Numbered from the stretch's first letter, positions 8,971 through 16,993 are shown. The stretch: DNA of 64,000 nt from Mycobacterium sp. DL (GCF_039729195.1 NZ_CP155796.1:5766001-5830000); one strand, 5' to 3'. The notes: generated from the sequence alone by a model not told the origin. Made by a program: numbers and translations.

Positions 8971-10251
8971 GTGACCGACAAGCGGCCGCCTCGACCGGGG
9001 CCGACACCGCCTCCTCCACAGGGAAGAGCGCCGGGTCGCCGCGAGCCGCCGCCTGCGCTCCGGCGCGACCCGAACTACCGGCCTGCCTGGCCACCCAACC
9101 CGGTGACCCCGCCGCGCCGGCCACCTCCCCCGCCACGTCAGGCACCTCCGCGTCAGGCACCGCCGCGTCGGCCACCTCCACCCCCGCCGCGTCAGGCACC
9201 TCCGCCCTCGCGCAGACCCGCTCCCACGCCCTCGGCGCGGGTCGTCCCGCCACCCGTCGCCCCCGCGCGTCCACGAAAGAAACCCCGCCGCGTGCGCCGC
9301 GCGCTGCGCATCATCGGGATGGTGCTGCTGCTGCTCGTGACGGCGACCGTCGCCGCAGGTATCTGGGTGGAGACGTCACTGACCCGCATCCCCGCCCTCG
9401 TCGACTATCCCGGCCGGCCCGCGCAGGGTGCCGGCACCACCTGGCTGCTCGTCGGTTCCGACGGCCGCGAGAACCTCTCACCCGAGCAGCAGGCCGAGCT
9501 GGCCACCGGAGGCGATCTGGGCGCCAGTCGCACCGACACCATCATGCTCGTGCATCTGCCCGGATTCGGCTCCAGCACCCCGGCCACGTTGGTCTCCATC
9601 CCGCGTGACTCCTACGTCCCGATACCCGACTACGGCAGCGACAAGATCAACGCCGCCTTCTCGATCGGCGGGGCCCCGCTGCTCGCCCAGACCGTGGAGC
9701 AGGCCACCGGGCTCCGTGTCGACCACTACGCCGAGGTCGGCTTCGCCGGGTTCGCGGGACTCGTCGACGCCGTGGGCGGCGTGACCATGTGCCCCGCCGA
9801 GCCGATCAGCGACCCGCTGGCCGGCATCGACCTGCCCGCCGGCTGCCAGCAGCTCGACGGCCGCTCCGCGCTGGGCTTCGTGCGCAGCCGCGCCACTCCG
9901 CGGGCCGACCTGGATCGGATGACCAACCAGCGTGAGTTCATGTCGGCGCTCGTCCAGCGCGTCGCGAGCCCCGCAGTCGTCCTCAACCCACTGCGCTGGT
10001 ATCCGATGGCCCGCGCTGCCGGCGACACCGTCACCGTCGACGACGGCGACCACCTCTGGGACCTCGTCCGACTGGGGTGGGCGTTGCGCGGGGACTCGAC
10101 CAGAACCGTCACCGTGCCGATCGGCGAATTCACCGACAACGGTTCCGGCTCGATCGTGGTGTGGGACAGCGAGGCGGCGCAGCGCCTGTTCTCTGCGCTG
10201 GCCTCGGACACAGCCATCCCGCAAGACGTGCTCGACGCCGCCAACCCGTAG
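8971..10251 (+). CDS. LytR-CpsA-Psr (LCP) family protein
   Basis: 426 residues from the GTG at 8971. The first ~110 residues are a Pro/Arg-rich cytoplasmic tail containing repeated RQAPP units, followed by one membrane helix (RIIGMVLLLLVTATVAAGIWV) and an extracytoplasmic LCP domain. Its hallmarks are SRTDTIMLVHL, SIPRDSYVPIP, DKINAAF and the LDGRSALGFVRSR block. LCP enzymes transfer lipid-linked glycans onto peptidoglycan; in mycobacteria this joins arabinogalactan to the wall. It sits between a CPBP gene and bfrB, the place of Rv3840 in M. tuberculosis. Confidence 0.9.
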   Translation: MTDKRPPRPGPTPPPPQGRAPGRREPPPALRRDPNYRPAWPPNPVTPPRRPPPPPRQAPPRQAPPRRPPPPPPRQAPPPSRRPAPTPSARVVPPPVAPARPRKKPRRVRRALRIIGMVLLLLVTATVAAGIWVETSLTRIPALVDYPGRPAQGAGTTWLLVGSDGRENLSPEQQAELATGGDLGASRTDTIMLVHLPGFGSSTPATLVSIPRDSYVPIPDYGSDKINAAFSIGGAPLLAQTVEQATGLRVDHYAEVGFAGFAGLVDAVGGVTMCPAEPISDPLAGIDLPAGCQQLDGRSALGFVRSRATPRADLDRMTNQREFMSALVQRVASPAVVLNPLRWYPMARAAGDTVTVDDGDHLWDLVRLGWALRGDSTRTVTVPIGEFTDNGSGSIVVWDSEAAQRLFSALASDTAIPQDVLDAANP

Positions 10252-10321
10252 CTATCAGCAAACTCAATCGCAGCTGCGCAATGGATGTTGCAGCGCCTCG
10301 CCTTACTTAGGACATGCTGAC

Positions 10322-10340
10322 CTCTGTTAGGTCGACCTTG
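10322..10340 (+). promoter_or_regulatory. Candidate IdeR box upstream of bfrB
   Basis: CTCTGTTAGGTCGACCTTG aligns to the iron-box consensus at 11 of 19 positions, with the TTAGG...ACCT core kept. A second TTAGG lies at 10307-10311. Mycobacterial bfrB is known to be activated by iron-loaded IdeR through paired upstream sites, so weaker boxes some 40-70 nt before the ATG fit an activator position. Confidence 0.55.
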
Positions 10341-10377
10341 GCTGAAAATAGCCGCTGAGCTGGTCTATCCTTGCGAC

Positions 10378-10923
10378 ATGACGATCACAGACACGCTCGA
10401 CACGAAGTTCCACGGACTGCTTCACGACCAGGTCCGCAGCGAACTCAGCGCGTCGCAGCAGTACCTCGCGATCGGGGTCTATTTCGACGGTGCGGATCTG
10501 CCCCAGCTGGCCAGGCTCTTCTACCGGCAGTCGGTCGAGGAGCGCAATCACGCGCTGATGCTCGTGCAGTACTTCATCGACCGCGGGGTGCCCGTCGAGA
10601 TCCCGGCGATCGACCCGGTGCGCAATCACTTCGAATCACCCCGCGACGCCATCGGCCTCGCACTGGACCTGGAGCGCTCGGTCACCGAACAGTTCAGCCG
10701 GCTGGCCGGCACCGCCCGCGACGAAGGCGACTACCTCGGCGAGCAGTTCGTCCAGTGGTTCCTCAAGGAACAGGTCGAAGAAGTCGCGCTGATGACCACG
10801 CTGGTGCGGATCGCTGACCGTGCCGGGGCCGACCTGTTCCATCTCGAGGATTTTGTCGCTCGCGAGATTCCCTCGGCCTCAAGCGATTCCACTGCACCGA
10901 AGACCGCAGGCGGCGCCCTCTAA
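10378..10923 (+). CDS. bfrB: Ferritin BfrB
   Basis: 181 residues, the size of mycobacterial BfrB (Rv3841). It stores iron in 24-subunit cages. The ferroxidase ligands are visible: Glu in RSELSASQQYL, the ExxH pair in SVEERNHALML, and Glu residues in DLERSVTEQF and LKEQVEEVALM. The C-terminal extension after residue ~160 is the feature that separates it from bacterioferritin. Its stop codon overlaps the convergent glpQ1 stop by 4 nt. Confidence 0.95.
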   Translation: MTITDTLDTKFHGLLHDQVRSELSASQQYLAIGVYFDGADLPQLARLFYRQSVEERNHALMLVQYFIDRGVPVEIPAIDPVRNHFESPRDAIGLALDLERSVTEQFSRLAGTARDEGDYLGEQFVQWFLKEQVEEVALMTTLVRIADRAGADLFHLEDFVAREIPSASSDSTAPKTAGGAL

Positions 10924-11741
10924 TCGCGATCGGCGCCCGTCAGCCCGTTCTGCAGCCACACCTTGGTGCGGCCCGGATGATTGGTCGCGATCCATGCCAC
11001 CCCGATGTCTCGGCAGTACTGCACGTCCTCGTAGTGGTCGACGGTCCAGCAGTACAGGGCACGCCCCTGGGCGGCCGCCCGGTCCACCAACTCCGGGTGC
11101 TCGCGCAGCGTAGCGATCGACGGACCGACCGCAGTCGCGCCGACCGTCGTGGCCGCGCCGCCACCCAGGTAGCGCGACGTCTCACCGAGCAGGACGGTCG
11201 GCAGCATCGGTGCGGCGCGCCGGATCCGCCACACGGCGGCCGCGGAGAAGGACATCACCACGGCCCGTGACAGGTCGGCCGACGCCGGCGACGCGATGCC
11301 GTAGCGATGCAGCAGCGCCAGCACTTTGCTCTCGACCAGTGCGCCGTAGCGGACCGGATGCTTGGTTTCGATGAACATCTTGACCGGCCGATTCCAGTCC
11401 AGCACCAGCGTGACCAGATCCTCGAGGGTCAGCAGGCCGGTGTCGCCCTGGCTGCCGTCGCCGCGCCGGCTCGGGTGCCAGGCGCCGTAGTCCAGCTCAC
11501 GCAGTTGCGCGAGTGTCATCTCGCTGACCAGGCCGGTTCCGGTTGAGGTGCGTTCCAGGCTGCGGTCATGCACACACACGAGGTGACCGTCCTTGGTCAG
11601 CCGGACATCACATTCGACGCCGTCGGCTCCCTGCTCGAGAGCCAGCTGATAGGCGGCCCTGGTGTGCTCGGGGCGCTCCGCCGAGGCGCCGCGATGAGCA
11701 ACTACGAAGGGATGGCTGCCGAGGGTCTCGCCGGAGCTCAT
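10920..11741 (-). CDS. glpQ1: Glycerophosphodiester phosphodiesterase
   Basis: 273 residues from the ATG at 11741. It hydrolyses glycerophosphodiesters to glycerol 3-phosphate and an alcohol. The TIM-barrel active site is clear: VVAHRGASAERPEHT (catalytic His and Glu), GVECDVRLTKDGHLVCVHD (metal ligands and second His), and FIETKHP. There is no signal peptide. It begins 4 nt after the DUF4328 gene on the same strand; an in-frame ATG at 11777 would overlap that gene. The order bfrB-glpQ1-Rv3843c is conserved. Confidence 0.93.
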   Translation of the reverse strand: MSSGETLGSHPFVVAHRGASAERPEHTRAAYQLALEQGADGVECDVRLTKDGHLVCVHDRSLERTSTGTGLVSEMTLAQLRELDYGAWHPSRRGDGSQGDTGLLTLEDLVTLVLDWNRPVKMFIETKHPVRYGALVESKVLALLHRYGIASPASADLSRAVVMSFSAAAVWRIRRAAPMLPTVLLGETSRYLGGGAATTVGATAVGPSIATLREHPELVDRAAAQGRALYCWTVDHYEDVQYCRDIGVAWIATNHPGRTKVWLQNGLTGADRD

Positions 11742-11745
11742 AGGG

Positions 11746-12771
11746 CTATGCTGCCGGGTTCTGCCCTTCGGGCTCAACCGCAGACCCGGGTTTCGCGGAT
11801 TCCCGGGCAGCCGAATCGTCGGGGACCACCACCCACCGCCTCGAGGCCCGCTCCACGGGCTGACGCTCGAAACCGAGGAAGACCTGCAACGCCAGCAGCA
11901 GCGCCGCGAGCCCCAGCAGGTAGGCCACGATCGTCGTCACGGTGTTGTTGGCGATGGCCTGCGGGTCGGTGGTGAAGCTGGTCGCAATCGAGAAGATCGA
12001 CACGACGGTGCTGACCACCCAGACCGCCCACCACACCACGATCGGCCGGCGCAGCCACTTCAGCCTCGTCTCGATGTCGGCCAACTCGATGACGTACACC
12101 GGCGCCCACGCCAGGTTCACCACCGGTACGAGACACCCGGCGCGCAGTGCCCAGACCGACCGCGGTTCCTGGTGGCCGTGGTGAGCGAAGGCGGCCGACC
12201 GCCGCGCGATCAGCCAGTTCGTCAGCACCAGCGCGCTCGCCACGACCATGAACATCGCGACGACGCTGACCGCGACGCCACCCCACGTCGCCGCCCCGGC
12301 CACCCACGGGTTCAGCAGCACGGTGCGGTTGACGATCAGCAACACATAACGAACCAGGTGGATCAACGCTGCGGCACCGAGCACCGCCATCGTCGCCACC
12401 AGCGTTCTCCGCACCGCGTTGGCCGACGGACCCCCGCGCACAGCCTGCTGCTGCTCGGCCGGTACGTCGAACTGCTCGACAAGTCCCCAGCGGGGAACGC
12501 TCAGGTAGCGCGGCGTCGGGCCGAGTTCACGCCGCCCGCGACGGGGTGGCGGCGGCGTGCCCGGCCGCACGGCCACCCATCGGAATCCCGACGGAAGCGA
12601 GGGTCCGGAACGTCGCTGCCCCGGCTGAGCCGGGGCCTGCTGCGGCCCCCACTGCGCCTGACCGGCGGGAGCCGCCGGGGCGAGCAGCGAACCGTTGCAC
12701 CGCGGACACCAAGCGCGCTGCCGGTCGCGAACGTTCCACCGCGTCCCGCACTGGGAACACACCTGGATCAT
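11746..12771 (-). CDS. Membrane protein with N-terminal zinc ribbon and DUF4328 domain (Rv3843c-like)
   Basis: 341 residues. The first 30 residues form a CxxC...CxxC zinc ribbon (VCSQCGTRW, AWCPRCNGS), then a Pro/Gln-rich linker, then five to six membrane helices of the DUF4328 type between residues ~120 and 310. The function is unknown. It probably shares a transcript with glpQ1. Confidence 0.82.
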   Translation of the reverse strand: MIQVCSQCGTRWNVRDRQRAWCPRCNGSLLAPAAPAGQAQWGPQQAPAQPGQRRSGPSLPSGFRWVAVRPGTPPPPRRGRRELGPTPRYLSVPRWGLVEQFDVPAEQQQAVRGGPSANAVRRTLVATMAVLGAAALIHLVRYVLLIVNRTVLLNPWVAGAATWGGVAVSVVAMFMVVASALVLTNWLIARRSAAFAHHGHQEPRSVWALRAGCLVPVVNLAWAPVYVIELADIETRLKWLRRPIVVWWAVWVVSTVVSIFSIATSFTTDPQAIANNTVTTIVAYLLGLAALLLALQVFLGFERQPVERASRRWVVVPDDSAARESAKPGSAVEPEGQNPAA

Positions 12772-12807
12772 CTGATCAGCCTAATGGGAGGACCGACGTG
12801 GGCCGGT

Positions 12808-13149
12808 TCAGACCGTGCCCACGCCGCCGCCGTCGGTCACCACGGGGCGTCCCGCCCCCGCCCACGCCAACATGCCGCCGGTGACGTTGACGGGCTCGTA
12901 GCCGTTGCGGGCGAGGTACTGCGCAACCCGCTGCGACCGGCCCCCGGCATGGCAGACCACGTACAGCTCGGCCTCGGTGTCGATCTCCGACATCCGCGCC
13001 GGAACGTCGCCCATCGGGATGTGCTGGGCACCTGGTGCGTGGCCGCGCTGCCACTCGTCGTCTTCACGCACGTCGAGCAGCACCACCCCGTCACCGAAGG
13101 TCCCGGGAACATCACCAATGGCTGCCTGCGGCACGTCTGTGTCTTCCAT
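12808..13149 (-). CDS. Rhodanese-like domain protein
   Basis: 113 residues, one rhodanese module. The active loop VCHAGGRSQRV contains the persulfide-forming Cys of the CxxGxR class, and LLDVREDDEWQRGHAPGAQHIPMG is the standard upstream block. Likely a cytoplasmic sulfurtransferase. The ATG at 13149 was selected because the protein then begins just before the domain; the long upstream extension lacks homology to the fold. Confidence 0.88.
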   Translation of the reverse strand: MEDTDVPQAAIGDVPGTFGDGVVLLDVREDDEWQRGHAPGAQHIPMGDVPARMSEIDTEAELYVVCHAGGRSQRVAQYLARNGYEPVNVTGGMLAWAGAGRPVVTDGGGVGTV

Positions 13150-13498
13150 GACCACATGCTGGCACGGTCCGGCCGCCCGGGACCACCCACCGGTGGCGTC
13201 AGCAATCCGCGGGCTATCCACAGTTTCCACAGGTTCATCCACAGGGTCGTCCCTACGCTCACCCCTGTTGACCCGCAACAACGGTGTGACCAGGTGCAGC
13301 GCTTGGGGATAACCCGCGGCCGCCACGCCGCAGCGATCAACAGGCGCGTCACCGCCCGAGCGAAATCACTCGCACGGCTAAGCAATAATCTTCCCGCGGA
13401 CGCCCACCTCGGCTCGATTTCCGCGCGGCGATCACCAGGGGTTATGATCGGCGTCACATGAGTCACTCTGTGACTGATCTCACTGGGGAGGTACAAGC
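13150..13498. other. Intergenic region before the small membrane peptide
   Basis: About 350 nt between the rhodanese gene and the six-codon leader ORF. It must hold the promoters of both divergent units. I see no convincing ORF, repeat or RNA structure; the strongest signal is the GGGGAGG ribosome site at 13485-13491 that belongs to the leader ORF. Confidence 0.5.
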
Positions 13499-13519
13499 GT
13501 GCAGGTGAGGAACATCTGA
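13499..13519 (+). CDS. Six-codon leader ORF coupled to the downstream membrane peptide
   Basis: GTG at 13499 is preceded by a perfect GGGGAGG ribosome site with a 7-nt spacer. It encodes six residues (MQVRNI) and stops with TGA whose last A is the first base of the next ATG (TGATG). This is the geometry of a translationally coupled upstream ORF. The peptide itself is probably not functional; the role would be to set translation of the 52-residue gene. Confidence 0.5.
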   Translation: MQVRNI

Positions 13520-13677
13520 TGGCATCGTCGTCGATGAACTCGGGATCCGCGTTCCAGGAATCCGGATGGCAGTCCTCCCCGCGCGTCTACAACCGCAGCC
13601 AGCTGATGGCGTGCCTGCGGGCAGGCGTCATCGCGCTCGTGCTGCTCGGAATCCTGGCACTGATCGTCCTGTTCTGA
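13519..13677 (+). CDS. Small single-pass membrane protein, 52 residues
   Basis: The N-terminal ~30 residues are polar (Ser-rich, then RVYNRSQLMACLRAG) and the C-terminal ~20 residues form one hydrophobic helix ending in Phe, so it is probably tail-anchored. Its own ribosome site is a weaker GTGAGG 8 nt upstream inside the leader ORF. It ends 3 nt from the convergent sodX gene. No known family is recognised. Confidence 0.7.
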   Translation: MASSSMNSGSAFQESGWQSSPRVYNRSQLMACLRAGVIALVLLGILALIVLF

Positions 13678-13680
13678 CGG

Positions 13681-14034
13681 TCACCGGCTCTCGCCGGATC
13701 TCGCCGTCCAGATCACCCGGTACGTTTCGGTCGCCTCCACCCACCCGAAATCGTGGGAGTCGGCGGCCCGTGGCGCGTTCGGGTTGTCCGAGCGTGCTTC
13801 GAACGTCACGCTCCGCTCCCCGCGGTACACATCACCGACACGCTTGACGAGCCACTGCGACGATTTCGCCGGATGGCGGAAGAGTCGCAACTGGCCGCGC
13901 TGCGGGTTGTCGTCACGCAGCGCCAGCAGTCCGTCGCCGGGGTTGAGGGTCGGCCGCATGGAGTCCTCGACGACGACGAAGCCGCGTATCGGCCAGCGAC
14001 GAAGAGCTGCCCGCAGCCGATGGTTACAGCGCAT
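13681..14034 (-). CDS. sodX: Nickel-type superoxide dismutase maturation protease
   Basis: 117 residues, S26 signal-peptidase type. VEDSMRPTLNPGD holds the nucleophilic Ser and QWLVKRVGDV the general-base Lys. In Ni-SOD systems this protease removes the short leader so that the mature enzyme starts with His1. There is no obvious membrane anchor. It is divergent from sodN with only 22 nt between the two start codons, so the promoters overlap or the transcripts have almost no leader. Confidence 0.93.
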   Translation of the reverse strand: MRCNHRLRAALRRWPIRGFVVVEDSMRPTLNPGDGLLALRDDNPQRGQLRLFRHPAKSSQWLVKRVGDVYRGERSVTFEARSDNPNAPRAADSHDFGWVEATETYRVIWTARSGESR

Positions 14035-14056
14035 GGGCTAAGGGTAAGTTAGGGAC

Positions 14057-14479
14057 ATGCTGCATCGACTCTTCTCCAACGCCACACCCGCCCATGCCCA
14101 CTGCGACTTGTACTGCGGCGTCTACGACCCGGCGCAGGCCAAGATCGAGGCGCTCTCGTGCCTCAAGACGCTCCAGAAGTACCACGACTCGGACGACGAG
14201 CACTTCAAGGTCCGCGCAATCCTGATCAAGGAGCAGCGCGCCGAGGAGGTCAAGCACCACCTGATGGTGCTCTGGGCCGACTTCTTCACCAAGGACCACT
14301 TCGAGCAGTTCCCCAACCTGCACCAGCTGTTCTGGGACGGCGTTCACGGCGCGGGCGACGTGAAGAAGTCGCTCGATGTGGCTGTCGCAGAGAAGCTTCT
14401 GAAGACCATCGACGAGATCTCCGACATCTTCTGGCAGACCGAGAAGGCCAAGGGCATGGGCGTCTACCCGCCTGCCTGA
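14057..14479 (+). CDS. sodN: Nickel superoxide dismutase
   Basis: 140 residues: a 14-residue leader followed by the nickel hook HCDLYCGVYDP. His1, Cys2 and Cys6 that bind Ni are present, as is Tyr9. Position 5 is Tyr, whereas the canonical hook is HCDLPCGVY with Pro5. The remainder is the four-helix bundle with the conserved IKEQRAEEVKHHLMVLWADF segment. It detoxifies superoxide in the cytoplasm. The gene occupies the locus where M. tuberculosis carries the iron enzyme sodA (between Rv3843c- and Rv3847-like genes). Confidence 0.95.
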   Translation: MLHRLFSNATPAHAHCDLYCGVYDPAQAKIEALSCLKTLQKYHDSDDEHFKVRAILIKEQRAEEVKHHLMVLWADFFTKDHFEQFPNLHQLFWDGVHGAGDVKKSLDVAVAEKLLKTIDEISDIFWQTEKAKGMGVYPPA

Positions 14480-14497
14480 CGGCAACCTGAAGTTCCC

Positions 14498-14546
14498 AAC
14501 CCGGCGTCGCCCGGCTCGGTCTCGCACCGGGCCGGGTTTCGTTTTT
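14498..14546 (+). terminator. Intrinsic terminator of sodN
   Basis: An 8-bp GC-rich stem (AACCCGGC with GCCGGGTT), strengthened by internal CCCGG/CCGGG pairing, is followed within 4 nt by TTTTT. It starts 18 nt after the sodN stop. A clear hairpin plus U-tract is uncommon in mycobacteria. Confidence 0.85.
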
Positions 14547-14655
14547 CTGCGACTGGCACTCGTGTCCACTTGCGTGCCAAGGGGCACCTGCCTCATCCTG
14601 AGCTGATCGACCCACAGTCGTGTCGGGCATTTTCATCAGGATGCCGGGAGGCGGA

Positions 14656-15189
14656 ATGGATCTAGGATCCGGACGGGCGATCGAGATCGCCCCGTTTCAT
14701 TCGCGTGGGTCCCTCAAGGGTTTTGTGGTGTCGGGCCGCTGGCCGGACTCGACAAAAGAGTGGGCGCAGCTTCTCATGGTCGCCGTGCGCGTGGCATCCC
14801 TGCCGGGATTGCTTTCCACCACAACGATTTTCGGCGTCCGGGAGGAGCTCCCTGACGAACCCGAACCGGGCACCGTCGGCCTGGTCGTCGCCGAAGGCAC
14901 TGTGGTGGGTGAATCCGCCATGGCACCAGGTCATTTCGCCAACCGCCAACCGCCGGCGCTGCTGATGCTGCATCCTCCCTCGGAAACCACCCCGTCCCTT
15001 CCCGAATGCAGCGGCGCGGCTTCGGGCTGTGTCCTGCTACCGGGACTGCCGCACCTGGGCCTGGAACACCGGGCTGCGTGGGTGGAGGCAGAGTCCGACG
15101 GCACAGTCACATCCATGGTGAGCCGGGTCGGTGTCGACCCGATCAGCCATCCCGACACTGCGATTCTTGCGATGCTCCTTGCCGCGTAA
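14656..15189 (+). CDS. Conserved hypothetical protein (Rv3847-like)
   Basis: 177 residues, the length I recall for Rv3847, whose position it shares. The ATG at 14656 has a GGGAGG ribosome site 5 nt upstream; the GTG at 14620 lacks one. The sequence has no signal peptide or membrane helix and no known catalytic motif. The function is unknown. Confidence 0.75.
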   Translation: MDLGSGRAIEIAPFHSRGSLKGFVVSGRWPDSTKEWAQLLMVAVRVASLPGLLSTTTIFGVREELPDEPEPGTVGLVVAEGTVVGESAMAPGHFANRQPPALLMLHPPSETTPSLPECSGAASGCVLLPGLPHLGLEHRAAWVEAESDGTVTSMVSRVGVDPISHPDTAILAMLLAA

Positions 15190-15298
15190 GGGATTTCGAA
15201 TCTGAGTATTCGAGTCCCTGAACGTTCGATTCGGCTGACCGAAACCCGGCCCAGCGCTGGCGCATTCACTCGTCGCCGGTTATCGTCGGTGTCATCAG

Positions 15299-15450
15299 CG
15301 AAGGGGAGTAGCCCCCAATCGTCGTGTCGACATACTGGCGTGAGCCCGGCAGACGAACCGCAACCCGATCACGGGAGGCGGTGGGCGAGACCTTCGACCG
15401 AAGCCTGACCGGTGGTGCAACCTCCTGTCAGGCGGAGAGTCGAAAGGTCT
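15299..15450 (+). ncRNA. yybP-ykoY manganese riboswitch
   Basis: The leader of the GDT1-type transporter contains the aptamer hallmarks: GGGGAGTAGC at 15303-15312, a central helix region, and GCGAGACCTTCGACC at 15384-15398, the conserved second loop. It ends with a strong GGAGAG/CTCC region next to the start codon that could hide or release the ribosome site. This class senses Mn2+ and often precedes UPF0016/GDT1 exporters. Confidence 0.88.
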
Positions 15451-15453
15451 CCC

Positions 15454-16173
15454 ATGCTCACCGCCATCCTCGTCAGTGTCGCCGTGGTGTTCGTCGCCGA
15501 ACTCGGCGACAAGTCGCAGCTGATCACCATGACGTACGCGCTGCGCCACCGCTGGTGGGTGGTGCTCTCCGGGGTGGCGATCGCCTCGATGCTGGTTCAC
15601 GGCCTGTCCGTCGCGATCGGCCATTTCCTGGGCATGACACTGCCCGAGCGGCCGATCGCGTTCGCCGCGTCGCTCGCCTTCCTGCTGTTCGCGTGGTGGA
15701 CCTGGCGCTCCCGCGGCGAGGACGGTGAGGACGACGTGCGTGTCGCCGAACCGCGGTTCGTGGTGTTCGCGATCGTGTCCTCGTTCGTTCTGGCCGAACT
15801 CGGCGACAAGACCATGCTCGCCACTGTGGCGCTGGCCAGCGACCACCACTGGGCCGGTGTGTGGATCGGTGCGACGATCGGCATGGTGCTGGCCGACGGC
15901 GTGGCCATCGCCGTCGGAGTGCTGATGCACAAGCGGCTTCCCGAGCGGTTCCTGCACGGCCTGGCGAGCGTGCTGTTCCTCCTCTTCGGACTATTCCTGT
16001 TCTTCAACGGCGGCCTGGGACTGCCATGGGTGGCGGTCGCGGTCACCGGCGCGGTGGCGGCGCTGGCGGCATCTCTGGCCCTCGTTCAGTGGGGTCGCCG
16101 CCGTCGACGCGCTGATCGGTCTGCCGAACAGGAAACTTCGGTAGAGGCGCCCGGGCATGCCACTGGCTACTGA
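15454..16173 (+). CDS. TMEM165/GDT1 family cation exporter (Rv3848-like)
   Basis: 239 residues, six membrane helices in two homologous halves, each with the family signature ELGDK(S/T): residues ~14-19 and ~112-117. Bacterial relatives such as MneA export manganese. The manganese riboswitch directly upstream strongly supports Mn2+ as substrate. The start at 15454 is the first codon of the first helix; the last ~25 residues are a basic cytoplasmic tail. Confidence 0.9.
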   Translation: MLTAILVSVAVVFVAELGDKSQLITMTYALRHRWWVVLSGVAIASMLVHGLSVAIGHFLGMTLPERPIAFAASLAFLLFAWWTWRSRGEDGEDDVRVAEPRFVVFAIVSSFVLAELGDKTMLATVALASDHHWAGVWIGATIGMVLADGVAIAVGVLMHKRLPERFLHGLASVLFLLFGLFLFFNGGLGLPWVAVAVTGAVAALAASLALVQWGRRRRRADRSAEQETSVEAPGHATGY

Positions 16174-16594
16174 CAGTTACCCTGCCTGACTTTCGCGCGC
16201 TGACAGCTGTCCTCTGCGGCGCCACGTGGAGCGGAGCACATCGTCGGTGGCGCTGAATTGCTGTGCTCGTGAGTAGACAGCAAACGCAAATACTTCGTTG
16301 CAGCTTCGGCGCGGGAGTTGCCCACAGTAAATTGTCAGGTCCGTCTGCCGCGATGGCGCACAAGGTGCGCGTACGCTTGCTACGGGACCGTTATTATTTG
16401 CTTGGCTGCTCCGTGGCGTGGCAATCGAACCGTCCCGCACCACAGTCGTTCGACCCGGGAGCGGCGGGCCGAGAGGCCGAACCGCGTTAACCTATTATTC
16501 AGTTTGCACTTGGTTGTCGCCACAACTGTCGCTACGATGATCAGCAAATACGCCGCCCAAGAACACCGCTCGTCTGCATGTGGAGGTCAATCCA
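16174..16594. promoter_or_regulatory. Long leader/promoter region of espR
   Basis: 420 nt, more AT-rich than its surroundings, without a credible gene. A possible sigma-A promoter is TTGGTT (16510-16515), 17 nt, TACGAT (16533-16538), leaving a ~50-nt leader to the espR ATG with GGAGG at 16582. A 6-bp inverted repeat GCGCAC-AAG-GTGCGC lies at 16356-16370. Long upstream regions are typical of espR, which is under several regulators in M. tuberculosis. Confidence 0.45.
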
Positions 16595-16993
16595 ATGAGC
16601 AATACTTTCGCCGCTCGCCTGAACCGATTGTTCGACGTGGTCTACCCGCCGGGACGGGGTCCCCACACCTCGGCCGAAGTGATCGCAGCGCTGAAGGCGG
16701 AGGGGGTCACCATGTCCGCCCCGTACCTGTCGCAGCTGCGCTCCGGCAACCGAACCAACCCGTCTGCGGCAACGATGGCGGCGCTTGCCAACTTCTTCCG
16801 GATCAAGCCTGCGTACTTCACCGACGACGAGTACTACGAGAAGCTCGACAAGGAGCTCACGTGGCTGGCCGGAATGCGCGACGAAGGTGTTCGCCGCATT
16901 GCGGCGCGCACGGTCGGCCTCTCCGCCGAGGCCAAGCAGGACATCTCGCAGAAGGTCGATGAACTGCGCCGTCGCGAGAACCTGGACGCTTAG
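16595..16993 (+). CDS. espR: Nucleoid-associated regulator EspR
   Basis: 132 residues, the EspR length. An N-terminal helix-turn-helix (residues ~25-60, VTMSAPYLSQLRSGNRTNPS) binds DNA, and the C-terminal helices (DEELTWLAG to REN) form the dimer interface. In M. tuberculosis EspR binds many loci including espACD and controls cell-wall and secretion genes. GGAGG lies 8 nt before the ATG. It is convergent with the inserted membrane-protein/ImmA pair. Confidence 0.96.
   Translation: MSNTFAARLNRLFDVVYPPGRGPHTSAEVIAALKAEGVTMSAPYLSQLRSGNRTNPSAATMAALANFFRIKPAYFTDDEYYEKLDKELTWLAGMRDEGVRRIAARTVGLSAEAKQDISQKVDELRRRENLDA

Noticed and set aside
16263..16594. Short ORFs in the espR upstream region
   Set aside because: No ribosome sites, no domains, and biased composition; treated as leader sequence.
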